A DNA stretch of 64,000 nt from Vibrio litoralis DSM 17657 (GCF_000426765.1 NZ_AUFZ01000017.1:62001-126000), one strand, 5' to 3'. Counted from the first letter of the stretch, positions 25,758-34,960 are shown. The notes: generated from the letters alone by a model not told the origin. Made by a program: numbers and translations.

Positions 25758-26857
25758 CGGTGAAAGGGGGCGAAAAAGCAATTAAAGCCGCCCATCAATT
25801 ACAAGCGCAAAAACGCCGTGGTGATACCTCGATTAATGAATTATCAGTGGCGCAAATTCGTGAGCAGTTATCCGGCTCGGTCGATCGAGTGATCAATGAA
25901 GGTGGCATTTACGATAAAGATCTGGCCGCATTAGCCATTAAACAGGCCGCAGGCGATTTAATCGAAGCGATATTCCTATTACGCGCCTATCGAACAACGC
26001 TATCACGCGTGATTGTCTGTCAGCCAATTGATACCACCCAAATGCGAATCGAGCGTCGAATTTCCGCCACTTATAAGGATATTCCCGGCGGGCAAGTACT
26101 TGGCCCAACTTACGATTACACCCATAGACTACTCGACTTTTCGCTACTAGCCGAAGGAGTAGATCCGCAAGTACAACAAGATAATGCTCACGATTCACAG
26201 CAAGCGGAACCAGAAGCAAGCCCGCAAGTATTATCCATGCTAGAACATGCTGACTTGATGGTTACAGAAATCGATAATCAGCAAGCACCTGAAGATATCA
26301 CGATGCAGCCGGTCAATTATCCAAGTGATCGTTCGGCGCGTTTGCAAAATCTAGTACGGGGCGATGAAGGTTTTCTACTGTCGCTCAGTTATTCCACTCA
26401 ACGTGGCTATGGGCGCAATCACCCATTTGCTGGTGAGATTCGTAGTGGTGAAGTCACGTTGTCGGTTTGCCCAGAAGAACTCGGTTTTAATATTGAAATT
26501 GGCGATATTGAGTTAACCGAGTGCCAAATGATTAACGGCTTTGTGGGTAATAAACAAGACAAGGCGAAATTAACCCGAGGCTACGGTTTAACAATGGGAT
26601 TAACCGAGCGTAAAGCTATGTCAGTCGCCCTGATGGATCGTGCCTTACAAGCGCCAGAATACGGTGAAGCGGTTGATGGGCCGGCTCAAGATGAAGAGTT
26701 TGTATTAGCACACGCCGATAACGTTGAAGCATCAGGGTTTGTATCGCACTTGAAACTGCCGCATTACGTCGATTTCCAATCTGAATTGGCGCTATTACGT
26801 GAAATGCATAAAGAGTATGAATCCAAGCATCAGCAAGGAGGCCAGAACAATGTCTAA
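25748..26857 (+). CDS. phnI: C-P lyase core subunit PhnI
   Basis: A 369-residue nucleosidase subunit of the C-P lyase core. MYVAVKGGEKAI at the start and LSVAQIREQLSGSVDRVINEGGIYD at about 33 are characteristic, as is RGYGLTMGLTERKAMSVALMDRAL near 275-300 (outline). It overlaps phnH by ten bases and phnJ by eight, with GGAGG before its ATG, so the core subunits are translated in a coupled way. Confidence 0.94.
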   Translation: MYVAVKGGEKAIKAAHQLQAQKRRGDTSINELSVAQIREQLSGSVDRVINEGGIYDKDLAALAIKQAAGDLIEAIFLLRAYRTTLSRVIVCQPIDTTQMRIERRISATYKDIPGGQVLGPTYDYTHRLLDFSLLAEGVDPQVQQDNAHDSQQAEPEASPQVLSMLEHADLMVTEIDNQQAPEDITMQPVNYPSDRSARLQNLVRGDEGFLLSLSYSTQRGYGRNHPFAGEIRSGEVTLSVCPEELGFNIEIGDIELTECQMINGFVGNKQDKAKLTRGYGLTMGLTERKAMSVALMDRALQAPEYGEAVDGPAQDEEFVLAHADNVEASGFVSHLKLPHYVDFQSELALLREMHKEYESKHQQGGQNNV

Positions 26858-27746
26858 TCAAATCAGTTCGCTAATCTCAGTTAAGACAGACTCAACTAAA
26901 ACAGTTTCAAACTCAGGTTATAACTACGGCTACTTGGATGAACAAACTAAGCGAATGATCCGTCGTGCATTATTAAAAGCAGTCGCAATTCCCGGTTATC
27001 AAGTGCCTTTTGCTGGCCGTGAAATGCCTATGCCTTATGGTTGGGGAACCGGTGGAGTACAAATCACCGCGACCATTATTGGTCAATCCGATACGTTAAA
27101 AGTAATCGACCAGGGCGCGGATGACACGACCAATGCGGTTTCGATTCGCTCATTCTTTGAAAATATCGCTGATGCCAGCACCACAGAGAAAACGGTTGAA
27201 GCGAGTATCATTCAAACCCGCCACCGCATTCCCGAAACGCCATTACAAGCAGGGCAGATCTTAGTCTATCAAGTACCGATTCCTGAGCCGCTGCGTTTTA
27301 TTGAGCCAAGGGAAACGGAAACTCGAAAAATGCATGCATTACAAGAATATGGCGTGATGCAAGTGAAGCTGTATGAAGATATCGCTCGCTTTGGTCATAT
27401 CGCGACTTCCTATGCTTACCCGGTGAAAGTCAATGACCGTTACATTATGGATCCTTCACCCATTCCTAAATTTGATAACCCGAAAATGGACAACATGCCT
27501 GCGCTGCAATTATTTGGCGCAGGGCGTGAAAAGCGCATTTATGCCGTTCCTCCTTTTACCAAAGTGCAGAGCTTAGATTTTGATGATCATCCATTTGAGA
27601 TTCAGCAGTGGGATGAGCCATGCAGTATTTGTGGCGCTACCGATACCTTCTTAGATGAAATCATTATTAATGACCAAGGGGAAAGTACCTTTGTTTGTTC
27701 TGATACCGATTACTGCCGTCAAAATGGAGAGCAAGTGCCATGTTAA
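26850..27746 (+). CDS. phnJ: C-P lyase radical SAM subunit PhnJ
   Basis: A 298-residue enzyme that breaks the carbon-phosphorus bond of ribose-1-phosphonate-5-phosphate by radical SAM chemistry. The four cysteines of the iron-sulfur site are in place near the C-terminus: CSIC, then VCSDTDYC. The glycine for the stored radical lies upstream, and PYGWGTGGVQ at about 70 is also conserved. The start is ATG 26850 after AAGGAGG, overlapping the end of phnI; an earlier in-frame Met at 26799 lies well inside phnI and lacks a site. Confidence 0.95.
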   Translation: MSNQISSLISVKTDSTKTVSNSGYNYGYLDEQTKRMIRRALLKAVAIPGYQVPFAGREMPMPYGWGTGGVQITATIIGQSDTLKVIDQGADDTTNAVSIRSFFENIADASTTEKTVEASIIQTRHRIPETPLQAGQILVYQVPIPEPLRFIEPRETETRKMHALQEYGVMQVKLYEDIARFGHIATSYAYPVKVNDRYIMDPSPIPKFDNPKMDNMPALQLFGAGREKRIYAVPPFTKVQSLDFDDHPFEIQQWDEPCSICGATDTFLDEIIINDQGESTFVCSDTDYCRQNGEQVPC

Positions 27747-28579
27747 CTTCAACTCAGTCTCAAGATTTATCAAAGAGCAGCTCACCAAGTTCTGAAAGCG
27801 CGTTATTGCGAGTACATAAACTCAGTAAATTGTACGCACCTGGCAAAGGGTTTAGTGATGTATCTTTCGAGCTTTATCCCGGAGAAGTGCTGGGTATTGT
27901 TGGTGAATCAGGTTCAGGTAAAAGTACCTTATTACAATCAATATCAGGCCGTTTAACACCGGATAATGGTGAGGTTCTTTATCTACAATCAGCTAGTGAA
28001 GGCAGTATTGAACAGCTCGAAAACTTATATCAAATGGCAGAAAGTCAGCGTCGCCATTTACTTAGAACAGAGTGGGGAGTCGTACACCAACATCCAATGG
28101 ACGGTTTACGTGCGCGAGTTTCAGCCGGTGGCAATATTGGTGAGCGATTAATGGCCGTCGGCGAGCGTCATTATGGCGACATTCGAGATAAAGCATTGCA
28201 ATGGTTGCAGGATGTTGAAATTCCAGCCGATCGTATTGATGGTATGCCAACCACTTTTTCTGGCGGTATGCAGCAACGATTACAAATAGCTCGCAACTTA
28301 GTCACACATCCGAAATTGATTTTTATGGATGAACCGACTGGCGGACTAGATGTTTCCGTTCAAGCGAAGTTATTGGATCTATTGCGCCGTTTGGTCAATG
28401 AACTCGATTTGGCAGTAGTGATTGTTACCCATGATTTAGCCGTGGCTCGTTTATTGGCTCACCGCTTAATGGTGATGAAACAAAGTCAAGTCGTGGAAAG
28501 CGGTTTAACCGACCAAGTGTTAGATGACCCACAGCATCCATATACGCAATTATTAGTCTCTTCCGTATTACAGGGATAA
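27740..28579 (+). CDS. phnK: C-P lyase ATP-binding subunit PhnK
   Basis: A 279-residue ABC-type ATPase that docks on the PhnGHIJ core. Walker [12 protein letters not shown] (residues 55-65), signature FSGGMQQRLQ, Walker B LIFMDEPTGGLD. The N-terminus has about 20 residues of Ser/Gln-rich sequence before the ABC core, longer than in E. coli. Overlaps phnJ by 7 bp. Confidence 0.92.
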   Translation: MLTSTQSQDLSKSSSPSSESALLRVHKLSKLYAPGKGFSDVSFELYPGEVLGIVGESGSGKSTLLQSISGRLTPDNGEVLYLQSASEGSIEQLENLYQMAESQRRHLLRTEWGVVHQHPMDGLRARVSAGGNIGERLMAVGERHYGDIRDKALQWLQDVEIPADRIDGMPTTFSGGMQQRLQIARNLVTHPKLIFMDEPTGGLDVSVQAKLLDLLRRLVNELDLAVVIVTHDLAVARLLAHRLMVMKQSQVVESGLTDQVLDDPQHPYTQLLVSSVLQG

Positions 28580-28585
28580 CGGCAC

Positions 28586-29332
28586 ATGAAGAATCAAAAA
28601 ACAATCATGCTCAAGGTCAATGACGTCAGTAAAATCTTTGTGCTGCATAACCAAAGCGGGATCCGTTTACCCGTATTAAACCACGCGAGCCTTAATGTAG
28701 AGCAGGGCGAATGCGTTGTGTTACACGGTCACTCTGGCTCAGGTAAATCGACATTATTACGCGCTTTATATGCCAATTATTTAGTTGATAGTGGTTCGAT
28801 TGAAGTTCGCCATAACCAACAATGGATCGATATGGTTCAAGCATCTCCACGCCAAGTACTTAATATTCGTCGCCATACTATTGGCTGGGTCAGCCAGTTC
28901 TTACGAGTGATTCCACGCATCAGTGCGCTTGAAGTTGTGATGCAACCTATGATTGAGATGGGTGGTGATCGCATTGAAGCAGAACAGAAAGCCAAAACTT
29001 TATTAAGTCGTTTGAATGTGGGTGAGCACTTATGGCATTTAGCGCCAGCCACGTTTTCAGGTGGTGAGCAGCAGAGAGTGAATATTGCACGCGGCTTTAT
29101 TTGGGATTATCCCATTTTATTACTCGATGAACCAACCGCCTCACTAGATGCAAAAAATAGTGCAGTCGTGGTGGAATTGATTCAAGAGGCTAAGCAACGT
29201 GGCGCAGCAATTGTGGGCATATTTCATGATGAAATAAACCGTAATCAAGTCTCGGATCGCTTATATCACATGAGTACTCAGACTATTTCTCACACTAATC
29301 AAATCAATGCGGCAACGACTACGCCAGTTTAA
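28586..29332 (+). CDS. phnL: C-P lyase ATP-binding subunit PhnL
   Basis: A 248-residue second ABC-type ATPase of the C-P lyase system. Walker [12 protein letters not shown] (residues 48-58), signature [10 protein letters not shown], Walker [12 protein letters not shown], and [14 protein letters not shown] typical of PhnL. It forms a dimer with PhnK on the core in the E. coli complex. Starts 6 bp after phnK. Confidence 0.93.
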   Translation: MKNQKTIMLKVNDVSKIFVLHNQSGIRLPVLNHASLNVEQGECVVLHGHSGSGKSTLLRALYANYLVDSGSIEVRHNQQWIDMVQASPRQVLNIRRHTIGWVSQFLRVIPRISALEVVMQPMIEMGGDRIEAEQKAKTLLSRLNVGEHLWHLAPATFSGGEQQRVNIARGFIWDYPILLLDEPTASLDAKNSAVVVELIQEAKQRGAAIVGIFHDEINRNQVSDRLYHMSTQTISHTNQINAATTTPV

Positions 29333-29344
29333 GGACCAAATAAT

Positions 29345-30478
29345 ATGATCATTACCAATGTAAATTTAGTGCTCAAAGATGAAATCGTTAAAGGGTCAGT
29401 TGAAGTTGTAGATGGTGTGATTCGCAGTATGTCGAATACTTCAAGCCAATTACCACAAGCAATTGATGGCGATAATGGCTTTTTAATACCGGGCTTGATT
29501 GAGCTGCACACTGATAATCTTGAGAAGTATTTTGCTCCTAGACCCAAAGTGGATTGGCCACCATTATCAGCCATGAAAGCCCATGATACTCAACTTATTG
29601 GAGCAGGGATCACTACGGTATTAAATGCGCTTTCCTTAGGAGACCACCGCGGTGAACTTCGTCATGAAATTCTCGATAGTCAGATTGATACCGTAGTACA
29701 AAGCCAGAAAAATGGTACTAATCGCGTTGATCATCGTCTGCATTTACGTTGTGAAGTACCACATGACACTACCGTTGGCATTTTTGAGCGTTATATTAAT
29801 ACTCTTGGAGTACAACTAGTGTCTTTGATGGATCACGCACCGGGGCAGCGTCAATTCGTCAATATAGAAAAATATCGCACCTATTATCAAGGTAAATACG
29901 GTTACAACGATGCCGAAATGGCCGAGTTTGAAGCCATGCAGCGAGCATTTTCCGAACGATGGTCTGCACCGAATCGTGAAGACATTTGTGGGCAATGCCG
30001 TGAACGTAATATCCCAATGGCAAGCCACGACGATGCAACACTAGCTCATGTTACAGAATCAAAAGATCTCGGTATGGTGATAGCAGAGTTTCCTACCACA
30101 TTGGAAGCGGCCAAAGCCTCAAGAGATCTTGGTTTGCACGTATTAATGGGGGCACCAAATGTTATCCGTGGAGGATCACACTCAGGCAATATTGCCGCGC
30201 ATGAACTGGCGAGTATAGGCGCGTTAGATATTCTTTCCTCGGATTATTACCCAGTCAGTTTGCTCGATGCCGTGTTTAATTTAGCCAATGATTCTCGTAA
30301 TTCATTAACGCTTTCTGATGCGGTTAAACTTGCAACCTTTAATCCTGCTCAATCACTGCAACTGTTTGATCGTGGCGTAATTGAAGAAGGAAAACGAGCT
30401 GATTTATTACTCGCGCAGTATAAACACGGTCAAGCCTATATCGATGGGGTTTGGCGTGAAGGGATAAAGGTCTTTTAA
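29345..30478 (+). CDS. phnM: RPnTP hydrolase PhnM
   Basis: A 377-residue amidohydrolase-family enzyme that removes pyrophosphate from ribose-1-phosphonate-5-triphosphate to give the PhnJ substrate. Metal-binding landmarks are present: IELHTDNLEKYF, LMDHAPGQRQF, ASHDDATLAH, GAPNVIRGGSHSGN and SSDYYPVSLL. Its TAA overlaps the phnN ATG by one base. Length equals E. coli PhnM (378). Confidence 0.95.
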   Translation: MIITNVNLVLKDEIVKGSVEVVDGVIRSMSNTSSQLPQAIDGDNGFLIPGLIELHTDNLEKYFAPRPKVDWPPLSAMKAHDTQLIGAGITTVLNALSLGDHRGELRHEILDSQIDTVVQSQKNGTNRVDHRLHLRCEVPHDTTVGIFERYINTLGVQLVSLMDHAPGQRQFVNIEKYRTYYQGKYGYNDAEMAEFEAMQRAFSERWSAPNREDICGQCRERNIPMASHDDATLAHVTESKDLGMVIAEFPTTLEAAKASRDLGLHVLMGAPNVIRGGSHSGNIAAHELASIGALDILSSDYYPVSLLDAVFNLANDSRNSLTLSDAVKLATFNPAQSLQLFDRGVIEEGKRADLLLAQYKHGQAYIDGVWREGIKVF

Positions 30479-31113
30479 TGGAATCTAGTTATCCTCATTC
30501 AAGGTCAACCGCTTGTTTATTCTACGTAATTGGCGCGTCTGGTTCTGGTAAAGATAGCGTAATGAATCGAATTCGTGAGCACTGGCCAAAACACATCATG
30601 ATTGCCCATCGTTATATAACACGCTCTGCCGATGCAGGAAGCGAAAATCATGTGGCGTTGTCGTCACATGAATTTTCACAGCGTAAAGACAACCAGCTTT
30701 TCGCTTTAGATTGGCAAGCCAATGGGCATTGTTATGGTATTGGTTGTGAAGTAGATGTGTGGCTAGATAAAGGCGTCGATGTCATGATTAATGGTTCACG
30801 AGCCCACTTAGAGCAAGCGAAAAAACGTTATGGCTGCACCTTAATTCCTGTGGTGATAAGCGTTGAAAGCAACATACTGAAAGAGCGACTAATTGCCCGA
30901 GGAAGAGAAAGCCTTGAGGAGGTTGAACAGCGTTTGATTCGTTCTAATCAATTGAATTTACAGCCAATAAAAGGCGCAATACAACTCGATAATAGTGGCT
31001 GTTTAGATAAAGCAATTGAACCTTTTAATAAGTATTATCAGCAACGACTTTTATCTATTCAATCATGTACTGTAGATAAAAACAGTAGCCAATTAATGGA
31101 TGAAAAAGGATGA
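30478..31113 (+). CDS. phnN: Ribose 1,5-bisphosphate phosphokinase PhnN
   Basis: A 211-residue kinase of the guanylate-kinase fold that makes PRPP from ribose 1,5-bisphosphate, linking the C-P lyase product to nucleotide synthesis. P-loop GASGSGKDSVM at about residues 19-29, RYITRSADAGSENH and FALDWQANGHCYGIG follow. Overlaps phnP by four bases (ATGA). Confidence 0.92.
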   Translation: MESSYPHSRSTACLFYVIGASGSGKDSVMNRIREHWPKHIMIAHRYITRSADAGSENHVALSSHEFSQRKDNQLFALDWQANGHCYGIGCEVDVWLDKGVDVMINGSRAHLEQAKKRYGCTLIPVVISVESNILKERLIARGRESLEEVEQRLIRSNQLNLQPIKGAIQLDNSGCLDKAIEPFNKYYQQRLLSIQSCTVDKNSSQLMDEKG

Positions 31114-31895
31114 AACTAACCTTATTAGGAACAGGCAATACCGGTATGTTGCCTGTATATGGTTGTGATTGCCAAGCTTGCCAACGTGCAATAGAAAACT
31201 CGCAATATCGCCGACAAAAAACGTCTGCGTTAATTGAACATAATGGTAAGCAGCTCTTACTGGACGCCAATTGTGATGATCTTTTACAACGTTTTCCTAG
31301 TGGTTCTATCGATAGAATTTTACTCACGCATTATCACATGGATCATGTTCATGGCTTGTTTGATTTACGCTGGGGAGTCGGGGAGAGCATTCCGGTTGAT
31401 GGACCACCTGATGAGCAAGGCTGTGACGATTTATTCAAACATTCAGGCTTATTAGACTTTCAACCGCCATTGACTGCATTTGAATCGTTCACATGGCAAA
31501 ACATTACGATAACGCCTTTGCCAATGCAGCATTCTAAAATCTGTTTTGGGTATTGCTTTAGCTACCGAGATTTAAAAACTGGAAGCACAAAACGATTGGC
31601 TTATTTAACCGATACTGTTGGTTTGCCTAAAGACACTCAAACATGGCTAGAGAATAGGAGTATCGATATTTTACTTATCGATTGTAACCATTCACCGGAA
31701 TTCAACAATCCGAATAGAAACCATAATAATCTAGGCGATGTTGTCGAGATAGTCACAGCAACCAAACCAAAGCAAACTCGACTAATTCATATCAGCCATC
31801 AACTAGAGTGTTGGGCAATGCAAAATCCAGATTACTTTAAACCAGAATTTTGTCTGGGTAAGGATGGAGAGCAATTTAGCCTAAATCTAATCTAG
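31110..31895 (+). CDS. phnP: Cyclic ribose phosphodiesterase PhnP
   Basis: A 261-residue metallo-beta-lactamase-fold phosphodiesterase that opens 5-phosphoribosyl 1,2-cyclic phosphate, the PhnJ product. LLGTGNTGMLPVYGCDCQAC carries the structural zinc cysteines, HYHMDHVHGL is the metal motif HxHxDH, and YLTDTVGLP and HISHQLE complete the site. Last gene of the operon. PhnO, the aminoalkylphosphonate acetyltransferase found between phnN and phnP in E. coli, is not present. Confidence 0.94.
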   Translation: MKLTLLGTGNTGMLPVYGCDCQACQRAIENSQYRRQKTSALIEHNGKQLLLDANCDDLLQRFPSGSIDRILLTHYHMDHVHGLFDLRWGVGESIPVDGPPDEQGCDDLFKHSGLLDFQPPLTAFESFTWQNITITPLPMQHSKICFGYCFSYRDLKTGSTKRLAYLTDTVGLPKDTQTWLENRSIDILLIDCNHSPEFNNPNRNHNNLGDVVEIVTATKPKQTRLIHISHQLECWAMQNPDYFKPEFCLGKDGEQFSLNLI

Positions 31896-32251
31896 AGAAT
31901 GTATTAAGTTGGGTTACCGACAAAGACAAAAGATGGTCTTTATACAGTTTAAAGAAATAGAAATTGTTTGAGATGTTTTACAATTTAAGGAATCACAGGG
32001 CATAACAGACTGATTATTAAGAAATCGAGTACCTTATTTAACATAAGATACATAATGCGCACTAAGGTTGTAATGTCCTGCTTGAGCAAATTGACGGTAT
32101 CCGTTGAAACACTTCGCAAATGGATAATTGCTAAGGCCGCATCTAGGCGGCCATATGTTTATTTATAAAACCCTTGCTGTTCTACTGTGACACGTAGATT
32201 AAAATGGGAACTTGATGACTAAAATCGTTTACGCCCTTTAGTGCGCAATTA
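31896..32251. other. Gene-poor gap between phnP and hutZ
   Basis: 356 bp without a convincing intact gene. It holds a 31-codon relic frame (32073-32168), a GC-rich hairpin GGCCGC/GCGGCC at 32135-32152 without a proper T tract, and a small AAAGAC/GTCTTT hairpin at 31922-31941. No clear terminator for the phn operon is visible. This is the most disordered intergenic stretch of the window. Confidence 0.6.
32073..32168 (+). pseudogene. Possible relic of an IS3-type transposase OrfA
   Basis: The 31-codon frame reads MSCLSKLTVSVETLRKWI and a short basic tail. The stretch SKLTVSVETLRKWI resembles the HTH segment of IS3-family OrfA proteins (SxLGxSxETLRxWV). No flanking inverted repeats or OrfB remnant were found, so this is only a hint of a decayed insertion sequence. 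Confidence 0.25.
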
Positions 32252-32800
32252 TTATTGGTTACTGATCTTTTTATGGCCTTTATCTAAGTGCACCACATCA
32301 ACAAGATCGTCACCTGAAACTTGAAATGCCTGGCCAAACCCTTTAACAAACAGACCTTGTACGGGTTTTAAACAAAAAAGTTTAAAGTCTTCTAATTGGC
32401 TTAATCCTTTCACTATTTCACCAAATCGTTGTTCTAGCTCTGCTGTCACTTGTTGCCATTGTGCTGAATCTCGTTCAACAATATTTGCAACCGCATCAAA
32501 CGTTAATCTCTTACGAGCAAATAATTGCTTAGAGTTATCTTCGTCTTCAATCAACATTAAAGATACTTGGGGGTTTGCGATAAGGTTTCTAGCGTGACGA
32601 GCAATTTCAGAAATGAGTACAAAGTATCCATCACCATTTACCACAAAAGGTGCATAGCTCACGTTAGGTTTACCTGTGTCATCAACCGTCGCTAACTGGA
32701 TGGTTTTTCTTTTTGAGCGAAACTCTTGAATTTCTGGTCCTAGCCTATTTTGTAACCTTTCTTGTTTTACTTCTTTTGCCTGAATGGTTTGGCTTTCCAT
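32252..32800 (-). CDS. hutZ: Heme utilization/degradation protein HutZ
   Basis: A 182-residue HugZ/HutZ-family protein with the FMN-binding split-barrel fold, used in Vibrio to break down or store heme in the cytosol. Visible: IQEFRSKRKTIQLATVDDTGKPNVSYAPFV (outline) near residues 24-53, ISEIARHARNLIANPQVSLMLIED, and the C-terminal VHLDKGHKK that holds the heme-ligand His in the family. It follows hutX by 9 bp in one transcript, divergent from tonB1-hutBCD. There is no hutW. Confidence 0.92.
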   Translation of the reverse strand: MESQTIQAKEVKQERLQNRLGPEIQEFRSKRKTIQLATVDDTGKPNVSYAPFVVNGDGYFVLISEIARHARNLIANPQVSLMLIEDEDNSKQLFARKRLTFDAVANIVERDSAQWQQVTAELEQRFGEIVKGLSQLEDFKLFCLKPVQGLFVKGFGQAFQVSGDDLVDVVHLDKGHKKISNQ

Positions 32801-32809
32801 AATGTTCCC

Positions 32810-33319
32810 TTATTGGCTTAATTCAATTTGAATTTGTTTAAATTTCTCTACCTGATCCGCGAATAAAACGCGTTTCTGATCTCGACCTAAATAAATTTTA
32901 AAAATACTATTTCCTAATGAATCAAAAAAGCCGAAGTAATAGCTCTCCTTTCCTCTGAAAGGTTTTGAGACAAGAGCAACTTTGTCGATAAGATCTAACC
33001 TTAAGTGACCGTGTAACTCACCAGGTTTGCCCATTAAATTATAGTAACCATGAGCATTTTTACCTTTTGGGAATGCTGCTTTAACTTCAAAGATAGATCC
33101 AAAGGAATGCATTATGGTGGTTACAGGTCCCCAACCGACAATGCTTTCGAGCAATGTTTGCGCATGTTCACCGGGTACGATAACCGCCATATCGTCTGGA
33201 AATGCACAAACTACTTCTCCTTCGCTAACACCTAAGTGTTGAGCTAAGGTAACAGGTAAAGTGCTGTCATCTTTCTCTAGAAACTCTCTAACTTTTTGTT
33301 TTAGTTCATCCCTATCCAT
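32810..33319 (-). CDS. hutX: Cytosolic heme carrier HutX
   Basis: A 169-residue HutX/HuvX protein that binds heme and hands it to HutZ. Landmarks: the N-terminal HTH-like part (LAQHLGVSEGEVVCAFP), then VGWGPVTTIMHSFGSIFEVK, GYYNLMGKPGELHGHLR and FRGKESYYFGFFD. Upstream, between hutX and tonB1, lies an AT-rich region with a possible Fur site. In V. cholerae hutW lies on the tonB1 side of hutX; here it is missing. Confidence 0.92.
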   Translation of the reverse strand: MDRDELKQKVREFLEKDDSTLPVTLAQHLGVSEGEVVCAFPDDMAVIVPGEHAQTLLESIVGWGPVTTIMHSFGSIFEVKAAFPKGKNAHGYYNLMGKPGELHGHLRLDLIDKVALVSKPFRGKESYYFGFFDSLGNSIFKIYLGRDQKRVLFADQVEKFKQIQIELSQ

Positions 33320-33383
33320 TGTTAATCACTCTTTTTGTATTCGTATTAAGCATGTGAGAGGAATCATAAATTCACACAAATGA

Positions 33384-33408
33384 GAATGCAATTGATAATT
33401 GATATTAT
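33384..33408. promoter_or_regulatory. Possible Fur site between hutX and tonB1
   Basis: The AT-rich run GAGAATGCAATTGATAATTG followed by ATATT contains GATAAT-like hexamers in tandem, in the divergent promoter region of hutXZ and tonB1-exbBD-hutBCD. The match to the Fur consensus is moderate; it is supported mainly by what is known of these operons. Confidence 0.4.
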
Positions 33409-33463
33409 TTAGATTGTGATCAATAATCGTTGAAAGTTAAGTTTATGTTCTAAAGGATTTGAT

Positions 33464-34258
33464 GTGAACGTTCGTCGTTATACTTGTGCTGCTCTTATTT
33501 CTTTTGGCGCCCATGCTGCGTTAGTCAGTCAATTTGATGAAAAAAAAGCTTTTGCCATGCCTGTTGGTAATCAAGCGAGCACAATTTCTCTTCAATTTGT
33601 CAAAGCGCCATCACCTTCTACATCAACAAAATCTGAGATAAAGCCAAGTGAGTCGACGAATCTAACGTCACCTTCTGAAAAAACAGAGCCTACACCGCCT
33701 ACCCCTAAAGCGGCGCAGCCTGTAGAACCTAAGGTTGCTTCTGTTAATGAAAATCCGGTGGTAAATAAAAAGCCCGTTAAAAAGAATAAGTCTATCGAAA
33801 AACAAACAGTTGCTAAAAAAGAGATAGCGAAAAAGCCAGTATCAAAACGCTCCGTCGTAAAAGAGCCATCAATAGATAAGACGCAGCCAAAGGCTAAAGT
33901 TGAACCAGTTGTTGAAAAAGAACTTACCGCTCAGGCTTCACCTGCAAGCTCGGCAAAGCAAGGCGTAAGTGAAAAACCAATCCTTATTGAACAGCCAAGC
34001 TTTTTAGCGCCACCAACAAAGCCCCGCTACCCTAGGTTAGCTCAGCGCCGAGGTATTGAAGGCACGGCTATGTATGAAATTTGGCTCGATGAAAATGGTC
34101 AACAAATTAAGCAAAACTTATTGTCTTCCTCTGGTGCCTCGATGCTTGATCAAGCGGCGCTAGAGGCAATAAAAAAGTGGAAGTTTTCACCACGTAAAAT
34201 CAATGGTACTTCGATCGCGCATCGAGTGCAGGTTCCTATTCGTTTCAAGTTGGATTAA
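33464..34258 (+). CDS. tonB1: Energy transducer TonB (TonB1)
   Basis: A 264-residue TonB. A short N-terminal anchor is followed by a long periplasmic linker rich in Pro, Lys, Glu and Ser (residues 45-175), then a C-terminal TonB domain from about 180: KPRYPRLAQRRGIEGTAMYEIWL and AIKKWKFSP. It couples the proton gradient to heme receptors. The start is GTG 33464 with AAAGGA upstream; the overlapping ATG 33462 hits a stop at once. First gene of tonB1-exbB-exbD-hutBCD. Confidence 0.93.
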   Translation: MNVRRYTCAALISFGAHAALVSQFDEKKAFAMPVGNQASTISLQFVKAPSPSTSTKSEIKPSESTNLTSPSEKTEPTPPTPKAAQPVEPKVASVNENPVVNKKPVKKNKSIEKQTVAKKEIAKKPVSKRSVVKEPSIDKTQPKAKVEPVVEKELTAQASPASSAKQGVSEKPILIEQPSFLAPPTKPRYPRLAQRRGIEGTAMYEIWLDENGQQIKQNLLSSSGASMLDQAALEAIKKWKFSPRKINGTSIAHRVQVPIRFKLD

Positions 34259-34261
34259 TCA

Positions 34262-34960
34262 ATGATATTTATTTCTCAAATAGAGCAGTTGCTTGGCTTA
34301 ATGGCTTGGCCGCTTATGATTTGTTCTTTGCTTACCTTGATTATTATTGTCGAGCGTTTAATTCATGTGATCTTTAATCACTCGGTTGGACGAGCTCAAA
34401 TTTCAAGCCCTCTAGCCTCAATTAAGCCATCAGAAACGGCAAAAGTTCAGCATTTAGCGGATATTTTTTCTCAACGTCGTGCTGTGATTTATCAGGGCGT
34501 TTCATTACTTCTTCGCCAGTCATCTTTAGCTAAGCCATTGCGTGAAGATGTGGCAGGAATTTGGCTACAAGAAAAGCGTCATCAGTTACAAAGCGGTTTA
34601 AAGATCCTCACACTTATCGGTGTTATCAGCCCATTAATCGGTCTATTAGGAACCGTATTGGGGCTAATCGATATGTTTAAAGGTGTGGCGGCGAGTTCTG
34701 GCAATATTACGCCAAACGATCTTGCCGATGGCTTAGGTATCGCGATGCGCACGACTGCTGCTGGCTTGATTATCGCCCTACCTGCGATTGTCAGCGCGCA
34801 GCTTTTCACTTTGTGGTCAGAGCAGCTTATTAGCAAACTTGAACATGCGATGAATCGAGTCAATTTATGGATTGAAGGTGTCGATATGATGCCCTCTGAA
34901 AAAGCACCATCAGCAGAGTCTAGGCATTCAACTGCCACAGAAGCGCAGGTTGTAAAATGA
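34262..34960 (+). CDS. exbB: TonB-system proton channel subunit ExbB
   Basis: A 232-residue membrane protein with three helices: one near residues 10-35 and two flanking the conserved LTLIGVISPLIGLLGTVLGLIDMFK and IAMRTTAAGLIIALPAI motifs (outline), the MotA/TolQ/ExbB signature. With ExbD it forms the proton-driven motor for TonB1. It lies 3 bp after tonB1 and overlaps exbD by four bases. Confidence 0.93.
   Translation: MIFISQIEQLLGLMAWPLMICSLLTLIIIVERLIHVIFNHSVGRAQISSPLASIKPSETAKVQHLADIFSQRRAVIYQGVSLLLRQSSLAKPLREDVAGIWLQEKRHQLQSGLKILTLIGVISPLIGLLGTVLGLIDMFKGVAASSGNITPNDLADGLGIAMRTTAAGLIIALPAIVSAQLFTLWSEQLISKLEHAMNRVNLWIEGVDMMPSEKAPSAESRHSTATEAQVVK

Noticed and set aside
32135..32152. GGCCGC/GCGGCC hairpin as terminator of the phn operon
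   Set aside because: Only 6 bp and no T tract after it; it also lies inside the candidate transposase relic, 240 bp after phnP.
31896..32251. Integron attC (VCR) or superintegron cassette remnant in the gap after phnP
   Set aside because: None of the VCR core sites or the long imperfect palindrome is seen.
34582..34938. 118-codon frame antisense to exbB
   Set aside because: A shadow of the exbB coding frame, with no ribosome site or protein-like features; exbB itself is certain.
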